This document shows positions 1 to 9,300 of a stretch of 64,000 bases of DNA, in pieces. Made by a program: the position numbers and the translations under genes. The stretch comes from Pseudomonas sp. MM213 (GTDB taxonomy: Bacteria > Pseudomonadota > Gammaproteobacteria > Pseudomonadales > Pseudomonadaceae). Within the stretch, counting starts at the first letter, position 1; each line of letters opens with the position of its first letter. The stretch covers positions 2,170,001-2,234,000 of the forward strand of contig NZ_CP081943.1 of assembly GCF_020423045.1 (NCBI RefSeq). Reading direction: 5' to 3'. The notes under the pieces are model-generated. The model was not told the origin of the DNA and did no database searches. It worked only from the letters and a program-made list of their open reading frames with translations.

Positions 1-441
1 ACCATAGATGAGCGCGGACAAGCCAGTAATGGCCAACACCAGCGGCAACTCCGGTGCGGCATAGGTGGATCCAGGCGACCACAGATTGATGACCTGCGCA
101 AACCAGGCCAGGCCTGCAATCAGAAGCGTCGAGGCAAAAAGGATAAAACCGCGCACGATCTGCACGGTCCAGACGGTATTGAGAAATACCGGATCGTCAC
201 CACGCGGGCTCTGGATGATGTTCTGGCGCAAGCCCACATCGGAAAGCAAATGGATAACGACCGAAACGGTGGTAGCGATAATCATGATGCCGAACATCTC
301 CGGCATCAGCAGGCGAGCCATGATCAGGTTGCCGCCCAGGCGCACGGCTTGAGAGGTGACAAGTGCTCCGAGATTCCATGCTCCGGCGAATATCGCTCGC
401 TTGCGCAGGCTCAACGATGGCGATATATCAACTGAAGGCAT
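1..441 (-). CDS. Polysaccharide flippase (Wzx/MOP family), N-terminal part
   Basis: This is the first 147 codons of an integral membrane protein that continues past the left edge of the window. The visible part starts MPSVDISPSLSLRKRAIFAG and has the basic N-terminus, the AWNLGALVTSQAVRLGGN segment and the ARLLMPEMFGIM segment typical of the MOP-family lipid-linked oligosaccharide flippases. Such proteins move undecaprenyl-linked repeat units across the inner membrane. It is divergent from the polymerase gene, with 95 bp between them, so the two probably share a promoter region. The start at 441 is the only in-frame ATG near the upstream boundary, and its ribosome-binding site is weak. Family assignment rests on the N-terminus alone. 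Confidence 0.75.
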   Translation of the reverse strand, partial: MPSVDISPSLSLRKRAIFAGAWNLGALVTSQAVRLGGNLIMARLLMPEMFGIMIIATTVSVVIHLLSDVGLRQNIIQSPRGDDPVFLNTVWTVQIVRGFILFASTLLIAGLAWFAQVINLWSPGSTYAAPELPLVLAITGLSALIYG

Positions 442-536
442 AACATCAATCCCGGACTCTGTGGCACGAACGTTACTATAGCCGCAATCAGGCAATCCAC
501 TATGCTTCGCTCACCACTCAATAAGTTTAAAAACTC

Positions 537-2063
537 ATGCCTGAGCACTTACGCGCGTTAACCGTCATTCTGGTTCTGGCCGGCATCGTTTTTACCCTTT
601 CACGCCGGGCTGCAGCGGACCTTATCCCCTACAGCGACTTCACGCGTCGCCGCAATCTGTGGTTCGTGTTGACGCTCCTGGTCTTCGTCTCGCACAGCTT
701 CTGGGTGTATGCAGCCGTTGCCGCCGTCATCATGACCGTCGCGGGAAAACGCGAGCGCAACCCCATCGCGCTGTTCTTCTTTCTGCTGTTTCTGGTCCCG
801 CCGGCCTCGGCGCAGATTCCAGGCTTGGGCGTGATCAACTACTTTTTCGATCTCAACCATATTCGCCTGCTGTCCTTGTGCGTTTTGCTGCCGGCGTTTT
901 TTGTGCTGCGCCAGCGTGCAGACACGCTGGCATTCGGGCGGACCTGGCCTGACAAACTGTTGGCCGCCAACATCCTGCTGGCGAGCCTGCTGTTGCTGCG
1001 CGAAACCACGCCCACCGACACCTTGCGCCAAGTGCTCTACATGTTCATCGAAGTTTTTCTGCCGTACTACGTGGCCAGCCGGGCACTGAAAAACCTCAGC
1101 GACTTCAAGGACGCACTGTTGGCCTTTGTCCTCGCCTCCATGGTGTTGTCGATTATTGGCCTATTCGAATTTGCCCGCAGCTGGCTGCTGTACAGCGCGT
1201 TGATCGATGCCTTGGGCATGCAATGGGAAATGTCCGGATACCTGAACCGTGGCGGTTCATTGCGCGCCAGCGCCACGACCGGCCAGGCGATTGCGCTGGG
1301 CTTCGTGATCAGCACAGCCATCGGCTTTTATATGTATCTGCAGGAAAACGTGCGCAGCAAGTTCCAGCGCCGCCTCGGCGCACTGCTGCTGGCCGGCGGG
1401 TTGTTTGCACCGCTGTCGCGCGGCCCGTGGATCGGGGCCGCCGTCATGATCGCAACCTTCATCGCCACCGGCCGCAGCGCTTTCAAACGCCTGATTCTGC
1501 TGGCGTTGGTCGGCGTGCTCGCCCTGTCCTTGCTGGCGGTCGTGCCTGGCGGGCAAAAAGTGCTGGACCTGCTACCGTTCTTAGGCACGATCGAAGTAGA
1601 GAACATCACGTACCGGCAACGCTTGATCGATAACGCAATGATCGTGATCCAGCGCAACCCCTTGTTCGGCGCTTTCGACTTCCGCAACACGCCGGAAATG
1701 CAGTCCATGATTCAGGGCCAGGGCATCATCGATATCGTGAACACCTACATCAACGTGGCGCTGCAGGTCGGGTTGATCGGGCTGACACTGTTCGTGGCTT
1801 TTTTCGCCACGGTGCTCTTCGGTCTGCGCAAGGCAATGCGTTCTTTCTCCGACAAGGACGATGAGACGCGCCGACTGGGGCGTGCACTCTTCGCGACCCT
1901 GGCGGGCATATTGGTGACCATCGTTACCGTCAGCAGCATCACGGTAATCCCCGTGGTGTATTGGTCGGTGGCCGGGCTGGGCGTTGCCTATGTCCAGATG
2001 GTTCGCAAGCTCAGGCAAACCTCACCTGCAACCGCTGTAAGTGCCCATCCTCAACTTCGGTAA
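537..2063 (+). CDS. O-antigen polymerase/ligase family (Wzy-like) membrane protein
   Basis: A 508-residue polytopic inner-membrane protein with about ten hydrophobic segments and a large periplasmic loop between roughly residues 320 and 400. That layout is shared by Wzy polymerases and O-antigen ligases (Wzy_C family). It probably joins lipid-linked repeat units of the exopolysaccharide made by this locus. The stretch APLSRGPWIGAAV around residue 290 resembles the conserved arginine-containing segment of the family. The stop codon overlaps the start of the glycoside hydrolase gene (TAATG), indicating translational coupling. No good ribosome-binding site precedes the chosen ATG, so the start is approximate. 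Polymerase rather than ligase is inferred from the gene neighbourhood. Confidence 0.8.
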   Translation: MPEHLRALTVILVLAGIVFTLSRRAAADLIPYSDFTRRRNLWFVLTLLVFVSHSFWVYAAVAAVIMTVAGKRERNPIALFFFLLFLVPPASAQIPGLGVINYFFDLNHIRLLSLCVLLPAFFVLRQRADTLAFGRTWPDKLLAANILLASLLLLRETTPTDTLRQVLYMFIEVFLPYYVASRALKNLSDFKDALLAFVLASMVLSIIGLFEFARSWLLYSALIDALGMQWEMSGYLNRGGSLRASATTGQAIALGFVISTAIGFYMYLQENVRSKFQRRLGALLLAGGLFAPLSRGPWIGAAVMIATFIATGRSAFKRLILLALVGVLALSLLAVVPGGQKVLDLLPFLGTIEVENITYRQRLIDNAMIVIQRNPLFGAFDFRNTPEMQSMIQGQGIIDIVNTYINVALQVGLIGLTLFVAFFATVLFGLRKAMRSFSDKDDETRRLGRALFATLAGILVTIVTVSSITVIPVVYWSVAGLGVAYVQMVRKLRQTSPATAVSAHPQLR

Positions 2064-4684
2064 TGCCAATGCCCAGCTTGTTTCGCCGCACACCTCTGCT
2101 GCTCATCGCGCTCCTGTGCGTTGCCATCTGGCCGTTCAGGAGCTGGGCGTCGGACTGGGTTGCGAGCGTGGATGAGCGCAGCGGCCTGCCGATGCTGACA
2201 CGCGGTGGCAGCCCCGTCTTGGCATCGACATTCACCTTCTGGGGAAGCAACTGGGAGTGGTTGTATTTTGCGTCCCGGTTCAAGGCAAACGCCCCCCACA
2301 GTTACTCCCTGGAAGGCCAGAACAAAGACCTGGACTTCGACTTGACGGCGCAGATTCAAAAGGACGGCGAGCAAAAGCTGACCTGGAACTTTGCCCTCGA
2401 TGCGCACAGCACGAAGTCGGGTGTAATGGGCGGAGGCATCGTCTTCAAGTTTGACCCGGCACTGTTCGCTGAAGAGATGGGCGAACCGGTGCTGCTCCCC
2501 GACAACAGCGGTTGGGCCTGGGGAAACGCACAAGGACGACGCATCGAGATGCGTTTTGAGCCGGCATTGGCGAGTGTCTATTTTGAACCCGGCGACCGAT
2601 CCGAGGTGCGCGCTTTTTTCTACAAAAGCACGATCAGGCCCGGCCAGCAAAACATCAAAGCCACCCTGAGCGTCTCGGGTGATGTGACACTCGGCCCGAC
2701 CCTGACCGAGCGCTTTGGCCTGACGGACCCGACACGTTGGCCGAACGACAACATCGACATAAAAACCTCACCGGTCGATCTGTCGTTTCTCAATGCTGAC
2801 GAAAAACCTGCGGGCAAGCGCGGTTTCGTCAAAGCGTCCGGCGAGCAGCTGATGTTCGCCGACAACACCCCGGCGCGTTTCTGGGGCACCAACATCACGT
2901 CCTACGCGCTGTTCCAAACGTCCGACGATGCAATCAAGCAGCAAGCCAAACGCCTGTCGGCACTCGGTTTCAACCTCGTGCGACTGCACCACCATGACTC
3001 ACCCTGGGTCAGCCCGAACATTTTTGGCGAGCGCGACCTCACGCATGACACTCAGCAACTCAGCGCGCAGTCGCTGAAAAAAATCGACTGGTGGATCAAG
3101 TGCCTGAAAGACGAAGGTATTTATGTCTGGCTCGACATGCACGTCGAGCGAGCCCTTATGCCGAAGGACAACATTTTTGCCTTCGATGAGCTGCCAAAAA
3201 ATGAGCAGAACAACGCCAGCCTCAAGGGTTACGCGTATGTAAACATCACCATTCAGCAGGCCATGAAACGCTTCACCGAAGCCTACATGACCCATGTAAA
3301 TCCCTTTACCGGCCTCGCCTACAAAGACGAGCCGGCAATCGCCGCCGTCCTGATCACCAACGAAAACGACGTCACTCAACACTTCGGCAATGCCCTGTTG
3401 CGAGACAAGGGAGTTCCCAAGCACTGGAAGCTCTACAAAAACCAGGCCGATGTCTTTGCCAGCCAGCACAATCTATCGCAAGGACTGACCTGGCGTTCGT
3501 GGGAGCATGGCCCCTCCAAACTGTTCCTTAACGATCTGGAACAGCGTTTCAACGTAGAGATGATTCAGCATCTGCGCGACCTCGGCGTGAAGGTGCCCAT
3601 TGCCACCACCAGCAGTTGGGGAGGTGACGGCCTGAGCTCATTGCCGGCCTTGACCAGCGGTGATGTCATCGACGTTCACAGCTACGGCGGCGCGGGCCAG
3701 CTGGAGAAAAACCCGCTCACCTCCGACGGCATCATCGACTGGATCGCCGCCGGCCAGGTGACAGGCAAACCCCTGACCGTCACCGAGTGGAACAACGAAC
3801 CATTCCCGACACCCGACCGCCACTCGTTGCCACTCTATGTCGCCGGCACCGCCAGCCACCAAGGCTGGGACGCGCTGATGCAATATGCCTACAGCCAGCA
3901 ATCATTCGACGGCGACTGGGTAACGGCCGATAACTGGCACGCCTACAACGACCCCGCCATGCTGGCCACCCTGCCCGCCGCCGCCTTGCTCTATCGTCGC
4001 GGTGACGTCAGCGAAGCCAACACGACGTACGTCTTCGCACCGACGCCCGACACCCTGTTCAACAAACCCGTGTCGCCGGCCAATTCTGCACTGCTGCGCA
4101 CGGCGATGGAGATAGGCAAGCTGCAAATCGCCATGCCACAAACGCCGGAACTGGCCTGGTTGCAGCCGGGCATTATCCCGAGCACTGCCAAGGTGTTTCA
4201 TGACCCTGACCAGTCGTTGCTGGACGCCAATGCCAGCGAGTCCACGACGGATACGGGCGAGCTCAAGCGCAACTGGAAACAAGGCATCTACACCATCGAT
4301 ACGCCACGTACCCAGGCTGTCACCGGCTGGATCGGCGGCGAATCGATCAGCCTCGGGAACATCAAGGTGCAAGTGAAAACGGCGAATGCCAGTGTGGTGG
4401 TGCAGAGCCTGGACAACGCACCCGTCGCACAATCGAAGGATTTGCTGATTTCATTGGGCACCCGCGCCATCCCCAAGGAAGACGACAAAACACCATTTTA
4501 TGTGGAGCCTCTGGAGGGCACGCTGAGCCTCCAGGCACCGCCTGGCCTGACGCTCTTTACTAACGGCACGCTCGCACAAATGAAGAAACTGCCCGCAACC
4601 TATGTGGATGGACGCTATACGATCAAGTTCGACGACCTGCAGGCGTCCAATTGGTTGTTTTTGAGAAAAAACGCCACTCGCTGA
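2063..4684 (+). CDS. Secreted glycoside hydrolase of the exopolysaccharide locus (clan GH-A-like)
   Basis: An 873-residue protein with an N-terminal signal peptide (MPMPSLFRRTPLLLIALLC, cleaved near SWA-SDW). A beta-rich N-terminal region is followed by a (beta/alpha)8 hydrolase domain starting near residue 270 (FADNTPARFWGTNITSY). Two glutamates fit a retaining clan A enzyme: the Asn-Glu pair in LITNENDV (Glu434, acid/base) and TVTEWNNE (Glu575, nucleophile). A beta-rich C-terminal tail follows. Exopolysaccharide loci often carry such enzymes (PslG, for example) to trim or release polymer in the periplasm. That role is inferred from context and the substrate is unknown. The ATG at 2063 overlaps the polymerase stop and puts the signal peptide at the N-terminus. 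The longer in-frame extension would place 34 residues before the signal peptide. Confidence 0.85.
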   Translation: MPMPSLFRRTPLLLIALLCVAIWPFRSWASDWVASVDERSGLPMLTRGGSPVLASTFTFWGSNWEWLYFASRFKANAPHSYSLEGQNKDLDFDLTAQIQKDGEQKLTWNFALDAHSTKSGVMGGGIVFKFDPALFAEEMGEPVLLPDNSGWAWGNAQGRRIEMRFEPALASVYFEPGDRSEVRAFFYKSTIRPGQQNIKATLSVSGDVTLGPTLTERFGLTDPTRWPNDNIDIKTSPVDLSFLNADEKPAGKRGFVKASGEQLMFADNTPARFWGTNITSYALFQTSDDAIKQQAKRLSALGFNLVRLHHHDSPWVSPNIFGERDLTHDTQQLSAQSLKKIDWWIKCLKDEGIYVWLDMHVERALMPKDNIFAFDELPKNEQNNASLKGYAYVNITIQQAMKRFTEAYMTHVNPFTGLAYKDEPAIAAVLITNENDVTQHFGNALLRDKGVPKHWKLYKNQADVFASQHNLSQGLTWRSWEHGPSKLFLNDLEQRFNVEMIQHLRDLGVKVPIATTSSWGGDGLSSLPALTSGDVIDVHSYGGAGQLEKNPLTSDGIIDWIAAGQVTGKPLTVTEWNNEPFPTPDRHSLPLYVAGTASHQGWDALMQYAYSQQSFDGDWVTADNWHAYNDPAMLATLPAAALLYRRGDVSEANTTYVFAPTPDTLFNKPVSPANSALLRTAMEIGKLQIAMPQTPELAWLQPGIIPSTAKVFHDPDQSLLDANASESTTDTGELKRNWKQGIYTIDTPRTQAVTGWIGGESISLGNIKVQVKTANASVVVQSLDNAPVAQSKDLLISLGTRAIPKEDDKTPFYVEPLEGTLSLQAPPGLTLFTNGTLAQMKKLPATYVDGRYTIKFDDLQASNWLFLRKNATR

Positions 4685-4727
4685 CGCTGCAATCCGCTTG
4701 CACAGGAACAGTTTCCAGGAGGTCAGG

Positions 4728-5705
4728 ATGAAGTTTTTGGTGATTGGCGGCGCAGGCTACATCGGCTCGCACATGGTGAAACAATTGCTGCGTGCGGGTC
4801 ACGAGCTGGTGGTGGCAGACAATTTTTCCACCGGCTACCGCAGCGCCTTGCCGGGCGGAAAGCTGGTCGAACTGGACATCGCCGACACGCAAGCCCTGGA
4901 CGATGTTTTTGCTGCTGAACATTTTGATGCGGTGTTCCACTTCGCTTCATTTATCCAGGTCGGCGAATCCGTCACCGAGCCAGCCAAGTATTACCGGAAC
5001 AACCTCGCCGCTACGCTGACGCTGCTACAAGCCATGGTGCGCGCGAAGGTCAAACACTTGGTTTTTTCCTCGACCGCCGCCGTCTATGGTGACCCGGTAT
5101 ACGTGCCCATCGACGAAGAACATCCCAAGGCCGCCATCAACCCTTATGGCCGCAGCAAGTGGATGGTGGAGCAGATACTGGAAGACTTCGACCGCGCCTA
5201 CGGTCTTAAATCGGTGTGCCTGCGCTACTTCAATGCCGCCGGCGCCGACCCTGAAGGACAGCTGGGTGAACGCCATGAACCGGAAACCCACCTGCTGCCA
5301 CTGATCCTGCAAGCGGCCTCGGGCCGACGCGAATCCATCACCGTGTTTGGTCGGGATTACGACACGCCGGACGGCACCTGTATTCGCGACTACGTCCACG
5401 TGGTCGATCTCGTTGCCGCTCACGCACTCGCCGTGGATTATCTGCTGGCCGGTGGCGCAAGCACGGCGTTCAACCTCGGTAACGGCCAAGGGTTTTCAGT
5501 ACAGGAAGTGATAGACACTGTGCGTCGCGTCACCGGCCAGGACTTCTGCGTCAGTGACGCGCCCCGCCGTGCCGGCGACCCGCCACGGCTGGTGGCCGAC
5601 CCTCGAAAGGCCAACGCAATACTGGGCTGGCAAACTCAATTTGCCTCGCTTGAAGAGATCGTGACGCACGCCTGGAAGTGGGAGCAGAAGCACCCTTGGC
5701 ACTGA
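4728..5705 (+). CDS. galE: UDP-glucose 4-epimerase
   Basis: A 325-residue NAD-dependent short-chain dehydrogenase-type epimerase that interconverts UDP-glucose and UDP-galactose in the cytoplasm. It shows the Rossmann motif GGAGYIG (residues 7-13), the SST triad serine/threonine (114-116) and the YxxxK pair (Tyr140, Lys144). The ending around residues 280-325 (RRAGDPPRLVADP, LGWQT) is typical of GalE, and the length fits the family. A strong AGGAGG lies 6 bp upstream of the chosen ATG; an upstream in-frame ATG lacks one. It follows the hydrolase gene by 43 bp and probably supplies UDP-galactose (or UDP-GalNAc-type sugar) to the exopolysaccharide. It is convergent with the tyrosine autokinase gene. 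Confidence 0.95.
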   Translation: MKFLVIGGAGYIGSHMVKQLLRAGHELVVADNFSTGYRSALPGGKLVELDIADTQALDDVFAAEHFDAVFHFASFIQVGESVTEPAKYYRNNLAATLTLLQAMVRAKVKHLVFSSTAAVYGDPVYVPIDEEHPKAAINPYGRSKWMVEQILEDFDRAYGLKSVCLRYFNAAGADPEGQLGERHEPETHLLPLILQAASGRRESITVFGRDYDTPDGTCIRDYVHVVDLVAAHALAVDYLLAGGASTAFNLGNGQGFSVQEVIDTVRRVTGQDFCVSDAPRRAGDPPRLVADPRKANAILGWQTQFASLEEIVTHAWKWEQKHPWH

Positions 5706-5751
5706 CAGTCGGCGCTGGCGCATAACGCGCCGCGCGCCGAAGGGTGACGCG

Positions 5752-6558
5752 CTAGTAGTAAGAGCGGTTTTGCGGCTCGGCTTTGTTCAGCACCGTACCA
5801 ATCAGATTGGCTGAGCCCAGGTGATGCAGGCTTTCCTCGATCTCTTTCTTGCTGTTCATGCCGTTGGCGACCACGAGCAGGACGCAGTCGAATTTCGGCA
5901 GGACGGTAATGACATCGTCCGAGCTGAGGATTGGCGGCAAGTCGAAAATCACGATACGCGAGTTGTAGCGTTCACGCAGATCACTGATCAAATGGGTCAC
6001 TGCGGGCGATGACAACACCTCGGTGGAGAGAGGAATCGGCTTACGGGTCGGCAGGACGACAAAACGCGGCAAGGTCGGGTTGACCAGAACCTCTTGCAGT
6101 TCCGCTTCGTCGGCCAGGTACTCATTGAGCGATTTATCCATCGGCAGACCCAGGCAGGCACCCACTGTCGGACGGCGCAGGTCAAAATCCACCAGCAATG
6201 CAGTCTTGGTGGTGTGATGGGCGATGCTCATTGCCAGGTTGATCGCCAGGACCGTCTTGCCTGCCTCCGGCGTCGGCGAGGTGATGGCAAGCGTACGCCA
6301 GCCGTTTTCTTCCATGATTTTCAGAACTTGCGTGCGTAGCAGATCGAACGCCCCGCCCATGTTCGAGTTCTTGTTGTACGCCACAATGCGGTTACGCTCG
6401 AGATGATCCGGGCGCAAAGGCACAACTTTGGTTTGCACATAACTGAGCGCATTCAGACCTGCAGAGTGCCCGGTTGCGGTCATGGCTTTTGGCGTGGCCA
6501 CGAGAGCCGAGGACGACTGTTTTTCATCATCTTCGGTATCGGTCTTGTTAAATTCCAT
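5752..6558 (-). CDS. Tyrosine autokinase / CpsD-type ATPase of polysaccharide export
   Basis: A 268-residue cytoplasmic BY-kinase-type ATPase. It has the bacterial Walker A variant SPTPEAGKT (residues 94-102), a Walker A' motif LLVDFD (121-126) followed by LRRP, and a Walker B-like IVIFDLPP near residue 195. The C-terminus ends in NRSYY, a very short version of the tyrosine cluster these kinases autophosphorylate. It is the last gene of the minus-strand export cassette and probably pairs with the chain-length protein encoded 11 bp upstream, controlling polymer length and export. Its separate, short form resembles the autokinases of exosortase-associated exopolysaccharide loci (TIGR03018 type); that subfamily call is inference. 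Confidence 0.85.
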   Translation of the reverse strand: MEFNKTDTEDDEKQSSSALVATPKAMTATGHSAGLNALSYVQTKVVPLRPDHLERNRIVAYNKNSNMGGAFDLLRTQVLKIMEENGWRTLAITSPTPEAGKTVLAINLAMSIAHHTTKTALLVDFDLRRPTVGACLGLPMDKSLNEYLADEAELQEVLVNPTLPRFVVLPTRKPIPLSTEVLSSPAVTHLISDLRERYNSRIVIFDLPPILSSDDVITVLPKFDCVLLVVANGMNSKKEIEESLHHLGSANLIGTVLNKAEPQNRSYY

Positions 6559-6569
6559 GGCTGTATTCC

Positions 6570-8135
6570 TTATGCAAACCGGCCCAAAGCTTTAAAAATC
6601 AAAAGATCCAGTGGCATGTAGAGGAAGTGCACGAGCACCAGAAAGATCACGAATGCCACTATCCCACAGATGATCAAGCGCGTTCGCCACCTCTTGCGAT
6701 TCGCCAGCTCCGCCTTGGTGTGAATGTAGGGAATGGCAACCAGTACACGCCGCCCCAACACGCTACCCAGGGCTTCAGCTCCGCGCACACGCTGAGTCAG
6801 CATTTCCAGGAGCATCACCAATGCGCCAGCGCCCACAGGGGCAAGCACGAAGCCCATGGCAACCACTTTCTTGCGGTTCGGCCGTACCGGTTTTTCAGGC
6901 ATCAGCGGCGACTCCAGGAGAACAAAACGCTCGGCTTTGTTTTCCTGTTCCAGGCTTTCGGAAATTCTCGCATTCATCTCCTTGGCGCGCATTTCCTCGT
7001 ATTTCTTTTTCGCGTTGTCATGGTCACGCATCAGCGTGATCAGGCCGCGCTCGACTTGTGGCATTTCAATAATCTGCGCTTCGTATTCGGCTATTTTCTG
7101 CTGCGTCTGCTGCTTCTGATCGGCCAGCGACCTGATACGTGCGTCGGTGGCCGCGATCCGCGCCTGAGCCTTCGCTACATCCATACTGACGGACACTACC
7201 GAACTCCCCGCCACCGACTTGTTCGCCTCAAGTGCCGCAATCTTGCGTTTCACGGCACGCACATCGGGGTGGGCTTCGGTATACAGCGTCAGCAAACGGA
7301 CGTATTCCGCCTTGAGGCTGCCCAGATCCTGCGGTTTGTCAGCGGCTGCACCCGCCACGCCAGGCTTGGTCGCTACGCCGGCATTGGCGGCGACAAGCTC
7401 CAACTCATTGAAGCGCAAATCCTCACGGGCAGCCTTGTAGTCACGATCGACTTCCTTGAGGTCGTTTTCGGCGCGGGTCAACATGTTCGTGAGCAATTCC
7501 CGATTCTCGGGCAGCGATTTGCTGTGCTCCTCCTTGTATTTCGCCACGCGACTGTCCTGGGCATTCAGGGCAACCTCGAGCTTGTCCGCCTCCTGCTTTG
7601 CGAACTCTGTGTTTTCATTGGCGCGCTCGGTGCGCTGCCGGATGTTTTCATTCAGGAACAGCGTTACCAGTTCATTGGCCACTTTGTTGGCAATCTCTGG
7701 TTGGCGGTGCTCAAAGGAAAGACGAAACGCAATCGTCACTTCCCCGCGACCCTTGACCGCGGCGCTGACCAGGGTGACCCCGATCGTATTGCGCATTTCA
7801 TCGATTTTCTCGGAAACGCTCAACTGCCGGCCTTGAGAAGAGAACAAGTTGTATTTGTCGATGATCGCTAAAAGATTCTCCCGGGTCATCACACGCTGGC
7901 GAATGACCTCGATGCGCTCATCGGCAAAGGTGCCGTTGTTTGTCGCGACCAGTTCAGGCGAGATCTGCTGCGACTCGATCAGGATCGTGCCAGAGGACTC
8001 GAACGTGGGCGGCAGCGACATCGCGACCGCGATGCTCACGCCAAGTATGGCTGCGCAACTCACGATCAACAGCACGGCGTGGTGTTTGACGATGGCGATG
8101 TAGTCGTTGACCGACATTTCGTATTCAGAGGCCAT
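6570..8135 (-). CDS. Chain-length determinant (Wzz/Wzc-like, GNVR family)
   Basis: A 521-residue inner-membrane protein. One transmembrane helix lies near residues 15-37 and a long coiled-coil periplasmic region near 150-380. Another helix follows the MPEKPVRPNRKK motif near residue 430, and an extra C-terminal hydrophobic segment lies near 485-515. The proline-rich ...PVRPN motif before the second helix is the hallmark of polysaccharide co-polymerases. It sets chain length and links the polymerase to the export protein. The ATG at 8135 has a GTGAGAA ribosome-binding site and lies 20 bp after the barrel gene. The 44 extra residues of the longest frame overlap that gene and were discarded. Confidence 0.9.
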   Translation of the reverse strand: MASEYEMSVNDYIAIVKHHAVLLIVSCAAILGVSIAVAMSLPPTFESSGTILIESQQISPELVATNNGTFADERIEVIRQRVMTRENLLAIIDKYNLFSSQGRQLSVSEKIDEMRNTIGVTLVSAAVKGRGEVTIAFRLSFEHRQPEIANKVANELVTLFLNENIRQRTERANENTEFAKQEADKLEVALNAQDSRVAKYKEEHSKSLPENRELLTNMLTRAENDLKEVDRDYKAAREDLRFNELELVAANAGVATKPGVAGAAADKPQDLGSLKAEYVRLLTLYTEAHPDVRAVKRKIAALEANKSVAGSSVVSVSMDVAKAQARIAATDARIRSLADQKQQTQQKIAEYEAQIIEMPQVERGLITLMRDHDNAKKKYEEMRAKEMNARISESLEQENKAERFVLLESPLMPEKPVRPNRKKVVAMGFVLAPVGAGALVMLLEMLTQRVRGAEALGSVLGRRVLVAIPYIHTKAELANRKRWRTRLIICGIVAFVIFLVLVHFLYMPLDLLIFKALGRFA

Positions 8136-8155
8136 ATTTCTCACACAACTGAATT

Positions 8156-9298
8156 TCAGAGACCGGGGTAACTGTAAATCAGTGTCATCCCGACAATATT
8201 TGCGCTGGCATCCGGCAAGCCGTCCTGCTGACGCTCCTTGTACGTGAAGGATAGGCGCGCAATCCAAAAAGGCGAGAGTTCTTGACTGATCCAGGCACTG
8301 TAATTAAGCAAAGTGTTTGGCGTCTGGCCTTTAGTGTCCTGCCAGGAGGCATCAAAACCGGTGCGTCGGATCTCATCGATGGCGTAACTGAATGTTCCCT
8401 TCAGGTTATCCGCCTCGACGAACCCGCCGTCACCGCTGGCGACCGTACTGCGACCGGCGTCGACGATTGCATCAAACCGCTCGCCGGTGTATTGCAAGGT
8501 CAATCCGCCCTGCCCCTTGGGGCCGTCACCCGAACCGGAAACCTGATTGACGCCCGCGTACACCGTACCCTTGAACTGCTCGGAGAGCTGGAAGTTCACG
8601 CCGACCGTGGGTGTATAGCTGTTTGAGGAGGACGCCACTGCAGAGCCCTTCTCAGGCTCATAGCGCCTGACGCCCAAACGGGTGAACACCTCGGTCTGCT
8701 CGCTCCACGCGTAGCTCCACGTAAAGCTGGTGGCCAGTTCGTCGTAGTTGATCAGGGTCGGAATGTCGTAAGTGACATGAGTGTAGTCAGTCTCGTTGAG
8801 CAAGGTACTTCGCTCGCTGAGAGCCGTATGCCAGTTGCCGCCCAAGGTATACAGCTTTTGCGTGCCGTCGGCTGCTACCACGCCGGTTTCCTGAACGGCA
8901 GTAGAGAGCGTTGAACTCTCTTCATACCTGGCCTTGAGCCCAAAACCGCCCGTTTCGGTTTCCCGCTGCCACCCCAGTTTCAATCGGGGGTCTTCACGGT
9001 CCGTCACGATGTCGGTATCGGAAGAACGCACGACGTATACACCGAGACCGAATTGAAACTCATCCCGACCGGAAGTACCGACAAGGCCGTACTCGGGAGC
9101 GATGATGGTGCGGGTCACACCCTGCTCGCCACTCGTGAGCAACAGTGGATTGCTGTCGTACTCGACAGTCGAAGGCACCGCGATTGATGATTGCCAGGTC
9201 GCCGCATGGGCCACACCGGAACACGACAGGATCAGGGTTGCAGTGGCAACCCCGGTAGTTCGAAGAGCAAGCAAGTTAATCCTTAATGCATCGCGCAA
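8156..9298 (-). CDS. Outer-membrane beta-barrel protein of the exopolysaccharide cassette
   Basis: A 380-residue protein with a signal peptide (cleavage near GVAHA-ATW). Alternating aromatic/polar strands run through the rest, for example EYDSNPLLL, GLKARYEE, TSFTWSYAW and WIARLSFTYKERQ, as expected of a monomeric outer-membrane barrel. It lies between the Wza-like and chain-length genes with spacings of 2 and 20 bp, so it is part of the export operon. Barrels in this position occur in exosortase-associated exopolysaccharide loci (TIGR03016 type), where they are thought to help the polymer cross the outer membrane. Assignment to that exact family is inference from position and size. Confidence 0.75.
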   Translation of the reverse strand: MRDALRINLLALRTTGVATATLILSCSGVAHAATWQSSIAVPSTVEYDSNPLLLTSGEQGVTRTIIAPEYGLVGTSGRDEFQFGLGVYVVRSSDTDIVTDREDPRLKLGWQRETETGGFGLKARYEESSTLSTAVQETGVVAADGTQKLYTLGGNWHTALSERSTLLNETDYTHVTYDIPTLINYDELATSFTWSYAWSEQTEVFTRLGVRRYEPEKGSAVASSSNSYTPTVGVNFQLSEQFKGTVYAGVNQVSGSGDGPKGQGGLTLQYTGERFDAIVDAGRSTVASGDGGFVEADNLKGTFSYAIDEIRRTGFDASWQDTKGQTPNTLLNYSAWISQELSPFWIARLSFTYKERQQDGLPDASANIVGMTLIYSYPGL

Positions 9299-9300
9299 GT

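Noticed and set aside
600..1031. Long minus-strand open frame inside the polymerase gene
   Set aside because: It is the antisense shadow of a high-GC gene, has no ribosome-binding site and a composition rich in Gln/Arg typical of shadow frames.
5717..5731. GGCGC/GCGCC hairpin between galE and the autokinase gene as a terminator
   Set aside because: Stem of only five pairs and no T-run on either strand; too weak to call.
6627..7871. 414-codon plus-strand frame opposite the chain-length gene
   Set aside because: Antisense to a gene with clear family motifs; the translated sequence is rich in His/Arg/Gln without any domain.
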